64,000 nucleotides of DNA from Ceratobasidium sp. AG-K (GCA_037039685.1 JAWNGF010000016.1:310001-374000); one strand, 5' to 3'; positions 36,408 to 49,525 are shown, counted from the stretch's first letter. The notes: generated from the sequence alone by a model not told the origin. A program made the numbers and translations.

Positions 36408-39400
36408 TCATTCGTCCTCCCAGTTGGCGGGAACGTCCTGTCTCGCATCAGCCGCATTTACCCCACCCGTCGGTACCGGGCTGGCCCGTGAAACGGCTGG
36501 CGGACCTACAGGCCTAGCTGTGGGCGTCAAACCGGATCGAGTCCAAGGTGTGACACCCGAGCTTGATGGTTGATTGCCCGATATCGGAACCCCCGTTACG
36601 GCGGATATAACGTTACTCGGAGGTCGATTGACCGATCCTCCAGGGCTCGGGCTCGCAGTACCGCTCCTCCACGCTGAGCTCGCCGCCCCGCTGGGTGAAG
36701 CTGATTTGACGGCAACGGCGGGTTTACGTAGGTCGCCAAGACTACCGAGGCGGGAGGGCGGCGTTGCGCTAGCCTGAGAGAGCAATGGGGTGGGCACCCG
36801 AGAGTCCATTCGACGAATGAGCTGGACACTAATAATTGGGGTCATCAGCCACTATGTTGCGTGAAAAGCAGCAATATTATGTTACCTTCGTCGCGGCTCT
36901 TCGTCAACCAACTGTGTGTTAATACGATAAACTTCAGCCACCTCCGTTACGATCTTGCGTCTGCCTTCGGGCATATGCGGCAGGACATGCGCTTTCTTGT
37001 CAGACCCAACGAAGCTGTTGTAAACTTACATGAGCAAGTGGACGCTGATGAAATAAAGTAAAGTTCTCCGGGGAGCAAAACTTACTCGGCCAATGCCTTT
37101 TCCATATTTCGGACGAATGCTTGGTTGGCCGGAACCCGACTGAACGCGATAAGCTCAGGGCTCCAAGTTACTTGGTTGAGGCTCGAGCGGCTGCTTTCGG
37201 AGATACCCAATGCGTCGGCGAGCCGCACATTGCGCTTCGCAATCAGACACGCGTCCTGGCACTTGAGGGCCCGAGACGCCCCACAGGGCGCTGGTTGCGT
37301 GATGCGCCCGCAGGGGCATGTGACGGTAATGACCACTGGACAGGGGACAGCGTCGGTCGAGGGACAGGCTGAGGGCGCATGGCAGGGAATGGGGCAAGGG
37401 TGTCCACTTGAGGGGTGAAAGGTTATTTAGACTTGCTGATAGAAGATGGGGCGTAAATATGACGTACCACTTCTTTCGGGGTTTTCCACAGGTCTGCGCG
37501 CATGTCCCACAGTCGCCAATATGGCATGTTCGGTCGCAAGCGTGGTAACCGCAGTCTAACAGTTTTCCACAGGGGGCGCCACATGAGGTACGTTCTTGGG
37601 AGCATCGCACATTTCGTACTACGCTCTTGCCGCAATCGCAGGTTCGGTTCGTCAAATGCGGACATGGTGGGCAAGAACTACCCTCCTCTGCGGCGTGGCA
37701 TGTGTGTGGGGTGCGAGGGTGGCCGCAAGGCGGGGGTGGTGCGGCGCAGGGATAGTTGCAATTGATGATTGTACCACAGGGGACGGGCGGCTCAATGATC
37801 GTACGGTTGCAAGGGCAGATTAGCTCCTCGAAAGACGATTGAAGACATCTAGGACAGGGTCCACGATGGTCAGGGAGCATACAGCTATGGTTGCCGCAAC
37901 TAAGTTTCTTGTTGCAGACCTTAAAAAAAGAGGTCAAAAATAAGCTGAAAGTCTATATGAAGGATGAAAAATAGCTTACAAGATCACAGACGTGCCATCC
38001 CTCGGGGTCGTCCTCTGTCATGTCTGCGCCGGAGGCTAGGTCGACCTTTCGCTTTCCTTTGGACTTGCTCGCAGTCCCAGCGAGCGGGCAGCATACCCGG
38101 TTACATACGTGTCGGCCACATCCTCTAAGCGCCTTGCATGCCCTCTGGCACAAAATCTCATGACCGTCGGTAATGTCGTTGCAGGGCACTTGCGAGGTCG
38201 TCTCGCCGCACCGACACTTGACTGCGACGGGAAGTGTGCACGGAGGGCAAGAGCCAGTATGGCAAACCCTGGTACATGCGTGACCGCACCCAGGGTGGAG
38301 CTTGCCACATTGTTGACCGCAGGTCGGAATTCGATCGGTGCAGGCGGATCGTTGGACTGTGAGAGGAGTCTTGGTGCAGGGGCATGTTGTAACCAAGGCA
38401 GGCGAGAATGGGCAAACGGCAGGTGTCGTGGAGGGAGGGTGGCAAGGCTACAGGCAACCGAAGTGTCAAAACAATTCAGACTGACTGGGGGGCGGATTAA
38501 GCGAGTGGTACGATGAAAGAGAACATACCTTTTTGCATTTGTGCTGACCACAATCAAAGGCACTATATCGAAAGTCAGCGTCCGAGTCGGACCATCGTAA
38601 CCGTTTCCCTTACCGATCACAAGTCCCTTCACATTGCCACCTCCCTTCCCAGGACCCCTCCTCCTCGACACTACATTCCAGTGGGACACCCGTACCACAT
38701 GGCATATCCTTTTCCTCCTTCCCACAGTAGCATTTAGCGATGTCCACCACTTGGCACGGCGAGCAGGGCCCGGGGTGACATTCCAGTTCACAGGTATGCT
38801 TTTCGCAACCCAAAAGGCGCCCGCAAGGTTGACCGCAAGAGAGCACCTGGCTCACAGTGGCGTTATTTGAGGTGCCTTTCTTGAGTGCAGAACACCTGGA
38901 CACAATAGTCCTGCTCCCACACCAGCAATCCTTGCTAACGCTCACAAGGCAGGGAGGGCACGGGCCAGGATGGCATGCCATGGGGCACCCGTGGTCGCAG
39001 TCCTTCCTGATTCGTGCACAGGGCTCACCGCAGCTGTGCGGCGTCGAAAGTCGACTCGGGGGTGGATCGGTTATACGACCACAGAAGCACAGGTAAGCCT
39101 GGGGGAGATCGGTACGTTTGGTCTGACAGCCAGGGCAACGCCAATCGCCCAACAAATCGACATTACGAGCACGATAGGCCTCGCGCGTTGCTGCTACCGA
39201 CTTGCGGGCCCATTCTTTAATACATTTCATGTGGAAAATCGTCCAGCAACACGTGGAAGGGCCCTTGGTGGCATCGTCCAGAGGGTTGACGGGTGGTGGC
39301 GCACACGACCAGATTGGCTGAGTGGGATGGACGGGGTTGAAGCAGATCGGGCAATCGACAGCATCGTCTTTGTGGGTGAGCGAGTAAATTAGTCGTGTCG

Positions 39401-39905
39401 TCAAATCCCCAGACGTAGGTGGAGGAGGGGCGGGTTCGGAGATAGGGGCAGATTGCGCTCCTCCATCGGTGAGTCGTGCACCAAACTGTTGTCGACGCCC
39501 TCGTCCGGCTGTCTGCGCTGCACCTCTAGTAGAATTTGGGCCTCCTCTGCCTCGACCACGTCGTGCACGGGTACGGGAACCCACGCTGTCGGCTACAGAT
39601 GCGCCATCGTCTTGGCTATCTGTAGTTAGATGAGGTGGCAACTGACTCGCCTGTTCGCCGCTGGCTGAGCCTGGCCGCTCTTGACGAGGGCCTCGATTAC
39701 GACGGCGACCTGAGCCACGATTAGGGCCTCCAGAGGTCGACTCTGGGGTAGAGTGTGTGGTATTGTTGGTATTGTCCGGGTGGGGAGAATTTCTTCTTCG
39801 ACCTCGACCTCGACGATTCCGACCACGAGAGTTTGGACCGGAAGCCTCAGCTCCAGGCGGGGGCACAGTGTTCGGTGGCCCACGATCGGCTGGGAGAGCG
39901 CTCAT
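36408..39905 (-). CDS. FAP1: NF-X1-type zinc finger protein (Fap1/NFX1 homologue)
   Basis: Large nuclear or cytosolic Cys-rich regulator, just over 1,000 residues. Residues 1-180 are low-complexity Arg/Gly/Ser/Pro. A RING-like domain starts near residue 185 (CPICFNPVHP, CCWTIFHMKCIKEW, WRCPGCQ). A long series of NF-X1 zinc fingers follows (CDHGCPMACHPGPCPPC, CEKHTCELECHPGPCSPC, CGHACTRVCHTGSCPPC, CGYHACDRTCHIGDCGTC). Then comes an R3H domain (MEKALADFVGS, PHMPEGRRKIVTEVAEVY, DEEPRRR) and a Ser/Pro tail ending DVPANWEDE. The R3H segment requires a 71-nt intron at 37015-37085. In yeast Fap1 binds the FKBP12 homologue Fpr1, and human NFX1 is a transcriptional repressor with RING activity. The frame is continuous throughout. 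Confidence 0.94.
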
Positions 39906-40823
39906 GCACTGGTGATTAATGTAGCAGATAACTAGATGAGGAGAGTAAGATGGGTTGATGAAAAACTTGAGCGTTTGGGCTTTTATACCTTTCAGTAAGA
40001 TCTTCGTCAAGGTGGAGTCACAGAGGCCGGCCGCCGGCGCGCATCGGCAAGTGCGGAGCCGCGCGGCTAAGCGCCAGTGGTGACTCAGCTCATGACGCCA
40101 CTCCGTAGCCACCCCAGTTTGGGTGAAATGCTGTGCATAATCGAATCATACCTGGAGGACAAAGATAAATGCACTGTTTGAAGTATATGATTCGCAAGTA
40201 AATATTTTCTCAACGCTCTTGTTGGGCTCGCGGCTGATCAAAACCGCACCCCAGCATTAGTCTCCGGGAGAAGATCGGAACTATGGAGTTGCCGACCGGT
40301 TCCCGGCCAGGTGCGAGGTACCTCTTGTTGCTTTGCTAGTGTCCAAATTTTGTCAAGGTGGAGGCGAGCCGAGATGCGAGGGGCTAGTCGAAAATGCCAG
40401 ACTCTTCTGCTAACCGGCCCGGAATGTGGTGTGCAGAGTCCGAGTCTTGGGGATGGGCGGGACGTATCATTGCAGACTCGTGCTCACATCGGAGCAGGTA
40501 TACCAATTGAGCGCGGTGGGTATGTAATGTGTGTGGGATAAATTCCGAATAAAAGTTGCTGAGCACTCACTGGGGGCAAGCACGTGCTCGCATGGACGCG
40601 GTCACATGACATCGCGCACCGTTCAGGGACTATCCCACATTGTTGTCTTCGACCATTGCTTGGACTGACGGTCAGCCTTAGCACAACTTGCATCGGAAGC
40701 AAGTAAGTATAGCCCACTCACCACATTACACAAAGTAAATAACATCTAGCAGTACATTGCCGACCTGAAATTAGTCGTGCCTTCAAACAAACCTGCACAT
40801 AAATACCACAAACCACCTTCACT
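39906..40823. promoter_or_regulatory. Divergent intergenic region between FAP1 and CDT1
   Basis: About 920 bp between two divergent starts, carrying both promoters. Short frames at 40311-40717 are not supported as genes. No cell-cycle box (MluI-type ACGCGT) was noted near the CDT1 side. Confidence 0.4.
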
Positions 40824-42820
40824 ATGAGCACCAACAAAACCGACAAGCGTCGCAGGATCTACAATAGTCCTTCGGCAGTAACCCCAAAGAAAACGCACAC
40901 TCAGTATGTATATGTTTGGCAGGTTTCAGCACGAAACTGATTCGGCCCTGACATGTTCGTAGACTTGGCTCTCCTGCGGCCGCCCGCAACTCCCTATCTC
41001 CTGCAATGTCTCCCGGGTCTCCAATCACACCTCGTGGCAAATCCGTTCCTCTGCCATCCCATCTTTCAAAGCTCGCTGCGGCTCACACTGCAATCGAAAC
41101 CTCATTGTCGCTGTCATTGGCGACCGCCTCCCGTGCTCCTTCCCAAGGAACAGGCCACCTCCCCGCCATAACCAACACAGTGGCACTCGAGTCAGCTGGA
41201 CTGCGAGTTCGATGCGGGGTAGAGGAGATTCGACGCTTGTGTTGGCTCTGGGAATGGGACGGACAGACCTTACCCGAGACCGAAGAAGTCAACCCGAAAG
41301 CAAGTGTGCGCTCGCTGGGCCCGATTGAAGACAGTAGCGAAGACAACCCTTTCCTGGAGTCTAATACGCCTCGTAAACCAACTCCAGTCCGCACGCCTCC
41401 CCCCGTCGACTGGGTTCGCGGAGGGATGGGTCTTATTGTCACACCCACGACTCAACTTCAGCGATCCGAGGGGCGACGGGTTCCTGCGTACGGGATTGGA
41501 ATCAAGGTTGAAGTGAGCTCTGAAGGATCTGTTGGCGTAGCTCTAAGCTCGGTCGCTAAATGGACGGCGGACTCCCACCTTCGCAGGAAGGAGCTGACCG
41601 ACAAACTCCACCAATGGGTCAAGGTATGAATTTCGCCTTTTAGTAGCGACTTGTTCCTGACGTCGCGCGCCCCATAGCTACACGAAGCCTCTCAAGTTAC
41701 TCCCAAAGCAAACGGAAAGACAAAGCGCTTGCGCTCCCTGTCTCCTATCCCCCTTCCCCAGATTCCGCTCGCCGACCTTCCTGCACTTGCGACTATACCA
41801 ATTGCATCGACACCAAGCACAAACCGCATATTACAAACACCATCCAAAGGGATATTTTCGACACCAGGTCGTGGTAACATTAGCACACCCACATTCGCAC
41901 GTAGACAAGGTCTTGGAACGCCTTCAAGCTCGTCTAGAAGCGCCTTTAATACCCCGAGCCACAGAACCGGCGGAATATTCGCCACTCCTAAATCAGTCCA
42001 TCGTAGCGGCGCTGAGACCCCCTCCACGGGGCACCGCTTGTTCAATATGGCTCCTCCAATGACACCGGCCACCCGAGCCGCCGGCGTGCCGCTTCCACTC
42101 ACTCCCGCTTCTACGCCCTCGTTGTCTGCCTCGTCTTCCGCGTCAGAATCCGGAGATTCGAGGCCTAGCACCCCATGCACCAACCGTGTCCTGTTCAAAG
42201 CCTCTCAGACTCTCGATCCCCAGACTCCACGCAAAGACAAGGAATCCACACCAGCAGTCCCTATGACCCCACGCCAAGCGGCTCTCGCTGAACGTCTCCG
42301 CCAAAAGGGACTCGCGACTCCAGGAAAGACGACCACCATCACACTTGGGTATGACGCTGAAACCAACACCGTGCACGTCGCCGAAGCAACGCCGGCTCAA
42401 CTACGCCGCCGGTGTTTGCTTGCCCGCCTCCCGGATGCAGCGGAAACGCTCCTGGCAATGTTTACCACGCGACGTGTAATCCCGGTTCGAGAAGCCGCTC
42501 GCTCCATCGTTAGCGCCTCGAGGGTCACGAGCGCAGAGGCTGAGGAGGAGATTCGGATGCTGGCGGAAATGTGCCCCAAATTTTTGCGGATCCGCACCGT
42601 GGAGCGGGATGAGTGGGTTGAACGAGGGAGCGGTATCTCGACGAGCAAATCAGCTAAGACGACAAGCTCGCCAGCTCCTACTACGCCCGCACGATCAGGG
42701 ACCAAATCCAAAGTTGATTCGCCTGGTTCTGTCACTCCCCGTAAGGCAAAAGACACTCAGGCGTTTGGACTCAGGGAAGTCAGGGAACTCGTCCGCCAAG
42801 AACTTGAAGGGGGAATCTAG
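40824..42820 (+). CDS. CDT1: DNA replication licensing factor Cdt1
   Basis: Loads the MCM2-7 helicase at origins together with ORC and Cdc6. The N-terminus is short and basic (TDKRRRIYNSPSAVTPKK). The first conserved region is GLRVRCGVEEIRRLCWLWEW and GGMGLIVTPTTQLQRSEGRR followed by VPAYGIGIKVEV, matching the geminin-binding/middle winged helix of fungal Cdt1. The linker is rich in TP and SP sites (TPSKGIFSTPGRGN), which are candidate CDK sites. The C-terminal winged helix, which contacts MCM, is RRRCLLARLPDAAETLLAMF and VTSAEAEEEIRMLAEMCPKF, and the protein ends VRELVRQELEGGI. Two introns are supported (after TPKKTHT near 40890, and near 41625). Length of about 620 residues is reasonable. 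Assignment is from remembered domain patterns. Confidence 0.85.
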
Positions 42821-43589
42821 ACAATCTTCTCTCAAGTACGAACATACGAACATTTTAGGAGCTTGCTATGTTATTTGCCTGCTGTTGATTATGTCGATTT
42901 ACATTAGTCTTTTATAGGTTTCATATGTGGTTTATCTTCACTAGTTTTGTCTGGAACAATACACAGGATGCCGCTTAACGTTGATTCAAATTCGATTTCA
43001 TAGCTGGCTGGAAGCATACAGGTTACGATCGTACTGTACCAAATGAGGAGATGAGTGCGTGTATCTAGCCAAACGTGAGACACCAAACCGAGTCTTTTGC
43101 GGACTTATCGACCAATAGGCGAGCCAACCTATACTATACATCACATCAAGGCTACACCAATTCAACGCCAGGCGCGACGATGCGTGGTCGACCGCCCTGC
43201 CACCGGTCACTAAACGTTTCGGTTGCCGCTAGGATATATATCCATATCGCCCATGAGCACCGATGCGCCACATCGAATGCTGTGCACAGCGGGAACACCA
43301 CAGATATGGGTTCTGATGATCTTTGGAATCGAATAAATAAGCCATAACATTTCGTCGATCACGATCATAAATAAACAGATGAGGGCAATATACACAGTGA
43401 ATGGACTGGACGAGGATGCGGTGCAAAAGATGATTTATGAATAATTTAATGCCAAGTTCCAGATAAGTTAAAATGGCCCAGTCGGATGATGTGTTTCAGT
43501 CTGAAAATAATATAATAAGTTACCAAAGCCTTGAGTCGAGTCGAGTCCCCGTCGAGGAGCAATAAATAATAATAATCGATGTGGGTTGT
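42821..43589. other. Intergenic between convergent CDT1 and C2H2 genes
   Basis: About 770 bp of 3' UTR and spacer. A short direct repeat of gagtc units lies near 43533-43548 and an aataat microsatellite near 43560-43574. No gene was recognised. Confidence 0.45.
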
Positions 43590-44277
43590 CTAGCGTTTAG
43601 CGACGGAAAAAACTCCATATTCGCAGCTTCCTCCCTGGCGAGGGTTATGGTCGTGGTTGTCTTCCACGTCCGCCTCTGTCATGCGAGGCTGTTCGTGGAC
43701 GCTCATGTGCCGGCGCATATTGCTTCGAACTGAAAATCGCCGACCGCATCCCGGGTATGTGCATTCATATGCTACGTAACATCTATATGAGTACCACTAT
43801 AGTGTAAGCCAAAAGAATCGCACTTACGCTGTTCCCCAGTGTGTGTATGCATATGGGTCTAGATAGCCGAAGTGTCAGGTGATTCAACAGATAACACATG
43901 TCGCGCGTACGTACCTGGAGGCTGCTAGGCCTGTCAAACGCCTGTCCGCAGTGAGTGCATACATGACGACGGGAACTAGCTCCCATAGATGATTGCTGCA
44001 CTGGGACTGGATGCGCTCCCCTGTCGGACCTGGCAGAATTCGGCGGAGTAGGGTAAGCGGGATCGTTCCAGCCTCGACCAGGATGATGAGATGTGACGGG
44101 GGGCAATTGAACATGATGATCGTACGTTTGAGGGTACCCAGACCCGGGAGGAGTGGGTGGGTATCGCTTTTGTCGCTCATTGTCGCGGTGGTACATGTCT
44201 GCAGCGTCGAGGAGAGTTCCGATAGGTGGTAGAGTGGTGTTCGGTACGGGATAAGAGCGAGAGTGACTGGAGGACAT
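43590..44277 (-). CDS. C2H2 zinc finger protein (two fingers)
   Basis: Small probable transcription factor. The N-terminal 105 residues are rich in Ser, Pro, Tyr and His without a domain. Two adjacent C2H2 fingers follow: CTHCGQAFDRPSSLQTHMHT with its last His next, and CTYPGCGRRFSVRSNMRRH ending MSVH. They are joined by the canonical HTGEQPYE linker, so both are likely DNA-binding. A 43-residue acidic/polar tail ends VFSVAKR. Two introns are used: one before THMHTHTGEQ, and a second inside the linker Pro codon, with acceptor near plus 43769. The fungal context (proline-rich leader plus two fingers) is common for regulators of development or stress, but no specific orthologue is recognised. 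Confidence 0.88.
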
Positions 44278-45267
44278 AACGCCTTATAAGTTCAAAGCTG
44301 TGCGCAAGGGCGGGATGGGAATGGGGCGTAAGAGCTCGGGGTTGGTGGTGATTGTGTTATAGGTGTAAGTGAGTACATCGAGGGATGAGGCTGGACGGGC
44401 AAGCCTTATAAAGTGCAACAGTTCCCAGGAGCGGGCTATGAGTAGCATTGCAAAGTTAGCCAAATCTGCGAAGCCAATGATTGGACTGATTGTTGGATGC
44501 TTCGAGTGCATTGTCGCCACAGAGTCTCATCTAGGTTTTGATATGATGCGATGCTCCATTTCGGGGCATCAGTACAGACATCATTATGCAGCACGTACAG
44601 GCGCCACGACGCATCACGAGGCTATTAGTATATGCAGCACAACAAGAAGATGTTGCTTCCGAGGGCTGTTAATAGGGGTGATGTATATAGTTGGACGTGA
44701 TGAGGCAGCGCAAGATTGATGAGCGTCGAGCACCGCTTGTCGGCATCGGTCTACGTGCCCGATATGAGCGGTGATGCGCTGGCGCACGATAATTATGGGA
44801 GCCTCCCGGTCATCCCGGGCCCAATGTGGGTATATTCGAGGCCGATGTGCCCGGGCCTTTGCCCTTGTGGTGCTGATCATCACCACAAATATCAAGAAAT
44901 AATCAGACATATATCGCGTCCATCAAAGACCACCGCTCGTGTCTATCAAAAGACTCATCCACGCTTCGTCGTGTACGTACCACTCTGGCCAGCGCTCGTT
45001 TCCAAGGTGGTTAATAGTTTTGGTGTTGTCAATCATTTCAAAATCACAAGCGCCGGAGCCGGGAGGCCGAGGGTGTCTGAAAATGGTAGTTTGACCATTG
45101 TATTAGGAGTACCTAATGTAGGATAGGCAAAATGATTCAGCCTGGCCAACCCCTTCATGCATCGGTAAGCTCGGTTACAATACAAGTAATACCATTTGAG
45201 GACTTGGACATGTCAAGACTGTCAGTTCAACCTGCGCATAGCTCCAACTCTTGTCCCCCATACTCGA
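44278..45267. other. Spacer, no gene recognised
   Basis: About 990 bp between the start of the C2H2 gene and the end of the Gpatch1 gene. Open frames at 44284-44520 (minus) and 44716-45126 (plus) have no motif. The left part must contain the C2H2 gene promoter. Confidence 0.45.
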
Positions 45268-48232
45268 TCACATGAAGTCAACTGCTCGCTTGCGAGCGCG
45301 AGGCAAGTTTGCTGAACCGCTTGAGTCGGGATTGGTACTCGCTCCGACACCCACGGACGAGTCGAGTGGAGGCTTCTCCACCCACTCCCCCTCGTCTTCG
45401 TCCGCCTTTCGCTGCTTCTTCGGCAAGCGGTCCGCCCCTCCATCCCGCTCGCGTCGCTTTCCCTTGGGCTTGCTACTTGGAGTATCTTCCGTATCAGCAC
45501 CTTCATCGACGTCAAAGGATAGTGTAGCGCGCTTGTTCTTGTCTTTCTTGGATTTTGATTTCTTCTCCTTCTCCTTGTCTTTGTCCTTGTCCTTGGGTTT
45601 GGTCCGGGCGTTGAACACGGGTTTGAAAGTGGCCAAGTCGACGGGCGGTTCTGGTCCTTCTTCCGTTCGGGTCGGCATCGAACTCGCGGGGGCTCGAACA
45701 GATGCTAGAGCCGCATCCAAAGCAGACTTGGGGGCTGCGTCCTTTTCCTTGAGCTCAGCTTCTCCAGCAATGTCCTCTGCCTCTTCGTCATCACTATCTT
45801 CTTCGTCACTCGCAAATATCGCTTTGAATACGTCCATCGCAGGCCGAACGTAGGTGAGGGTATCGACGCCCTGGTGCGGGTCTTCGCCTAGTCCGATGTT
45901 CGCTAGGTCTCGAGGGCCAAGGTCCTCCTCGTCCACAACCTCCTTTTCTGCGTCGAGTGGTGTCGTTTCCACCTTGGTGAGATCGACTGGAGGTGCTGTC
46001 GGAGCAACCCCAACTTCTTCTTCCCATGTTTTGGTAGGCGCTGCGGGAGGCCCATCTGGATGCGGATCGCGAACTCCGAAGCGTTTGCATAGCAATCGAT
46101 GAGGATACCACGGGCGGACTTCGTGTGTCAGGGGACCATACATGCCATGACGGGCCGCGTTGGCTTTGGGATCTTGTTCTTCGATTGGTACAGGTGCGAC
46201 GCTTGACTCTATAGTGACAAGGTAAATGGTCATCTCGAGAATGTCGAGTGTGGGACTCACCCTCCGCCTTGTTCTCATACGTCGGCTGATACAATCCGCC
46301 CTCCACTATGGGTGCGCCGATGATTGTCGAGCTGCCGCCCACAAACCGGCCAGCCATTGCTCCAGTCACGGGCTTGAAAATCGACGCAGCTTTGGCATAG
46401 TCCTCCATCTCCTTGTTGAATTGCTCCGCGCTTTGGTCCGCAAGCAAGCCTAGGGACGCCGGTGGGGTGTCGGAAGCCGGAGGTGCCGAGGCATGATACT
46501 GGAGATACGCGGTGTATCGTGCATGGCGGAGTGGGTCTGCGGAGAACGGCTGGAAACCGAGGAGAGCAGCCTTGGCTGTCGGAGCTGTGGTTGGCGCGAT
46601 ACGAGGCTTGACTACTGGCTTGGGTGGTGTGGGTTGCGCGTTTGAGCCTGCAGTCTGTCGGAAATGTAGCAACCGGTCGCGGTCTTTTTGAGAAAGATAA
46701 TCGAAAACAGATTTCGTCGCCTGCGGAAGTGACGATTCGCCTAGCTGAGCACCACGCTAGCAGATCCCAATTAGTCAAACATTACGCCAAACGTGGATAT
46801 TGCTTACTTCTCGCGCTGATGGCGCCTTCGTCCATCCACCCTTCTCGTTGCTGGGCACTGCCTCTGATGTTCCGGCTTTTTCCGCTGCTTCTCCATCATT
46901 CCCATCTGAGAATTTGGCCCAGACCCGCCGCGGATCGGAAGTCCACCCTTGCGGTACATCGGGCAACGGGTACCATTCGTCTTGCCCGATCGGTGCCTCA
47001 GACAAGGTAAACCCAGAAAGGACAAGTCTCCCATCATTGAATCTCTCAGACGGCCCAGCTGGGCGCGGCTGACGCTCATCGCGGTTGGGTTGATTGATGT
47101 GTTGAGAAGAGAGTGTGAGAGGGCGCTTGCGCGAGTGCCCGTCTGCTTCTGTGTCATCAATTTCGTCGTATGCCATGCGCGTTGCGCGCGGGTTGGATCC
47201 TCCGTCGTAAACATCAATGTCATCTTCATCTGCTTCGTTCAGTGCACCTAGCCCGAACCCCGCTGTTGATGTGTATTAGATTGGCGCGGGGTATGACTGG
47301 GATTTGCTCTTACCGCTGATGTTGGGTCCTTCAACGATCTTGCCTCCTGCTCCGATGTCCCCACCCAGCCTGACTGGTCCCTTGTTCCCCAACCCGTGTG
47401 CATTGTCCTTGGCTCGAAAAAGCAAAACTGGGGTATCGCGAGGTGCAAATAAATGCTTGCTGGCCTCGGCGTCATCGACGGCGCCAGTTGGAACAACGCC
47501 TGCATCAATATCCTGCTGTCTCCTGCGAGCGTACGTGATGCGAGGTCCAATGCCTTGTCCGGGTTTCCAGCCCATCTTTCGAAGTAGCTTCGCTCCAGGC
47601 GAATCCGTCGAGGGAAGAGTAAGAGATTGAAGAGCCGCCGAAATGGAGCTACTGTCGTCCCCCGGGAAAGTAGGACCGACGTTGGTCGGTTCGGTGGTGT
47701 CGACTAATTTTTGACCATCACGCATTTCGGCGAGGTCTTCCTCGTCCATAAAATCTTCTGGGCGAGCAGTTTGTTGGTTTGCGCGTGAGGTTCGGGAGGA
47801 CTTGAACGTTGAGGGTGTCCATCCTATAGTTCATTTAGAGACCTCGTACGGAGGAGTGTCGGTATGACGCATACCTTCTTTGGATCCAACAGTATTAAAG
47901 TAACCGGCTGAAAATCCGCCAGTAAACGCGCCGTGTAATCGTCGCCGGCCTTTTTCGTCGCGAACCTACAGTACCTAAGTTTGGTAGATAAGATCTAAGA
48001 AGAGGAATTTCGTGGGTTGCTCACCTCCTGCTTCCAGACTGGAACAAATTCATTGGCGTCTTTTGTGCTTGCAAGGGAAGGAAGTGGTGTACCAATCTAG
48101 CGAGGGTAGAGAGTTAGGCAAATCCAGTCAGACAATTCATCAAGGACCAACCAAGCAAAAGTTTTCATTGGCCTTGGAGCTGGACGGGTCTACGCCCATA
48201 TTATCCAGTTTGCGTTTCAAGCGTTGTGCCAT
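45268..48232 (-). CDS. G-patch domain protein 1 (GPATCH1/TOUGH family, spliceosomal)
   Basis: Nuclear RNA-processing factor associated with the late spliceosome. The N-terminus [13 protein letters not shown] leads into the family's most conserved block, [20 protein letters not shown] and [20 protein letters not shown], then [20 protein letters not shown]. The G-patch is [20 protein letters not shown]. Further conserved pieces are [26 protein letters not shown] and [17 protein letters not shown], the last being the SWAP-like motif of this family. The C-terminal third is acidic then Lys-rich ([20 protein letters not shown]) and ends RKRAVDFM. Intron junctions keep frame. The length of nearly 900 residues matches the family. 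It is divergent from the PalI gene, whose ATG lies 202 bp away. Confidence 0.94.
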
Positions 48233-48434
48233 GGTGGTGGACAGATACAGACAGCTAGGCACGATGACTAAGCATCGGAGTATATCATGTGACCTTAATT
48301 AAGAGTTTGTTATGACGTCGTGTTGAATTCGGCTCCTCTCGAAGAATTGGGATTCTAGGCCACAGCGTGACCATTCTTCATCCGCCCAACCCCCCGTTCG
48401 CCTCTTGCGCCCAACCACCACAGCACAGAACATC
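48233..48434. promoter_or_regulatory. Short bidirectional promoter between GPATCH1-like and PalI-like genes
   Basis: Only 202 bp separate the two divergent ATGs, so both promoters and 5' leaders must lie here. No TATA box is evident. A palindrome-like ttaattaa occurs at about 48296-48303. Confidence 0.55.
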
Positions 48435-49525
48435 ATGGCCCGCGCATTCTGCCTTCCAGGCAAGTAACTGTTGTGTCTGCTTTGTTTTGAACGCACATCT
48501 AAACCAATTTCAGGAATCTTCTTCCTTGTCGCTGCCCTTGTGCTGCAGATATTGGTAGGTGTTGCGTCACCTTCCGATTCCATCATCGCGCTCAATCACA
48601 GGTGTAGGTATCGATTTCCTTGCGCTATGTTCCAGCACTCGACATTGCACGCTCTCGCTTCAGTGGGGTGGTCAGCGCAGGCTCCTCGCAAGCCGTGAGC
48701 GAACTCCGGGTGCGTACATTGACGTAATTTCAGTCGGATCTACTAAATCGGATACAAAACTATTTCAGATGGGGGTCTGGTCCTACTGTTATCGTGTCGA
48801 ACAGAGTGGCGACTTTGCTTGCAGCCCCTCGAGTGAGTCTGTCGGACTGGTGTGTCGTACCACCCGATTCTAACCAATCATGTTAGAGCATGGATACAGC
48901 TTGCAGATGCAAACTAGCGGTGGTGACGACGAAGGCATTGGTGCCTCCTGGACTCGTGGGTTGATCCTTCATCCCATCTGTAAGCACCATACTCCCACTT
49001 TGCGTACAATCTAACCATGGTTTATAGCGGCTGGAGTGATCGGCCTTGCACTCCTCTTGAGCCTTTCGCAGCACTTGACTGTCACGCTGTAAGTGATACT
49101 CGACCAAGCGTGCGACTGCAACCCCTGACCCGATGCCGTCGACAGGATTGCGTCCCTCATGTCATTCCTCGCCTCGTTCTTCGTCCTCATTGCGTTTGCC
49201 TGTGACATTGCCCTCTTTGCCTATCTCAGTAAGCGGTCCTACACCCCTCCCTTTGTTGGCTCGGACACTGACTAGTACGTGTTTAGAACGTCGTGCTTCC
49301 AAGCTCGATGGCGTGAATGCGTCGACCAAGCCAGGCCCAGGTTTCTGGATGACCCTCGCGTCATTCCTCGTGCTCTTGATTGCTGGGTGCACTGTCTGCC
49401 TCGGTCGCCGCCATGATCGTCGCCGCACCGGAGGAACTGGCTTGGCCACGACAAGCGATGCCTACGCCGCAAATGCCGCCGCCGCTCGCCCGTGGTACAG
49501 GCGCTTTGGCCGTAACAAATATTAA
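48435..49525 (+). CDS. SUR7/PalI family membrane protein (PalI/Rim9-like)
   Basis: Four-helix plasma-membrane protein. PalI/Rim9 assists the PalH/Rim21 sensor in ambient pH signalling. Helix 1 is IFFLVAALVLQILVSISL, followed by the family's YVPALDIARSRF. An extracellular loop carries GVWSYCYRVEQSGDFACSPS with paired Cys. Helices 2 (AGVIGLALLLSLS) and 3 (LASFFVLIAFACDIALFAYL) come next, then the conserved GPGFWMTLASFLVLLIAGCT as helix 4, and a short basic tail. About 235 residues. The first intron has a GC donor (gcaagt) after CLP, and small introns separate each helix. Alternative acceptors near 48602-48606 were resolved by frame and the family pattern. Sur7-like eisosome function is an alternative. 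Confidence 0.85.

Noticed and set aside
37015..37085. A 15-nt micro-exon in the R3H region of the Fap1-like gene
   Set aside because: It would require a 15-nt intron, too short to splice. A single 71-nt intron gives the expected R3H sequence.
43533..43574. Short gagtc and aataat repeats as a possible mobile-element end
   Set aside because: No inverted repeats, target-site duplication or transposase remains nearby; simple microsatellites.
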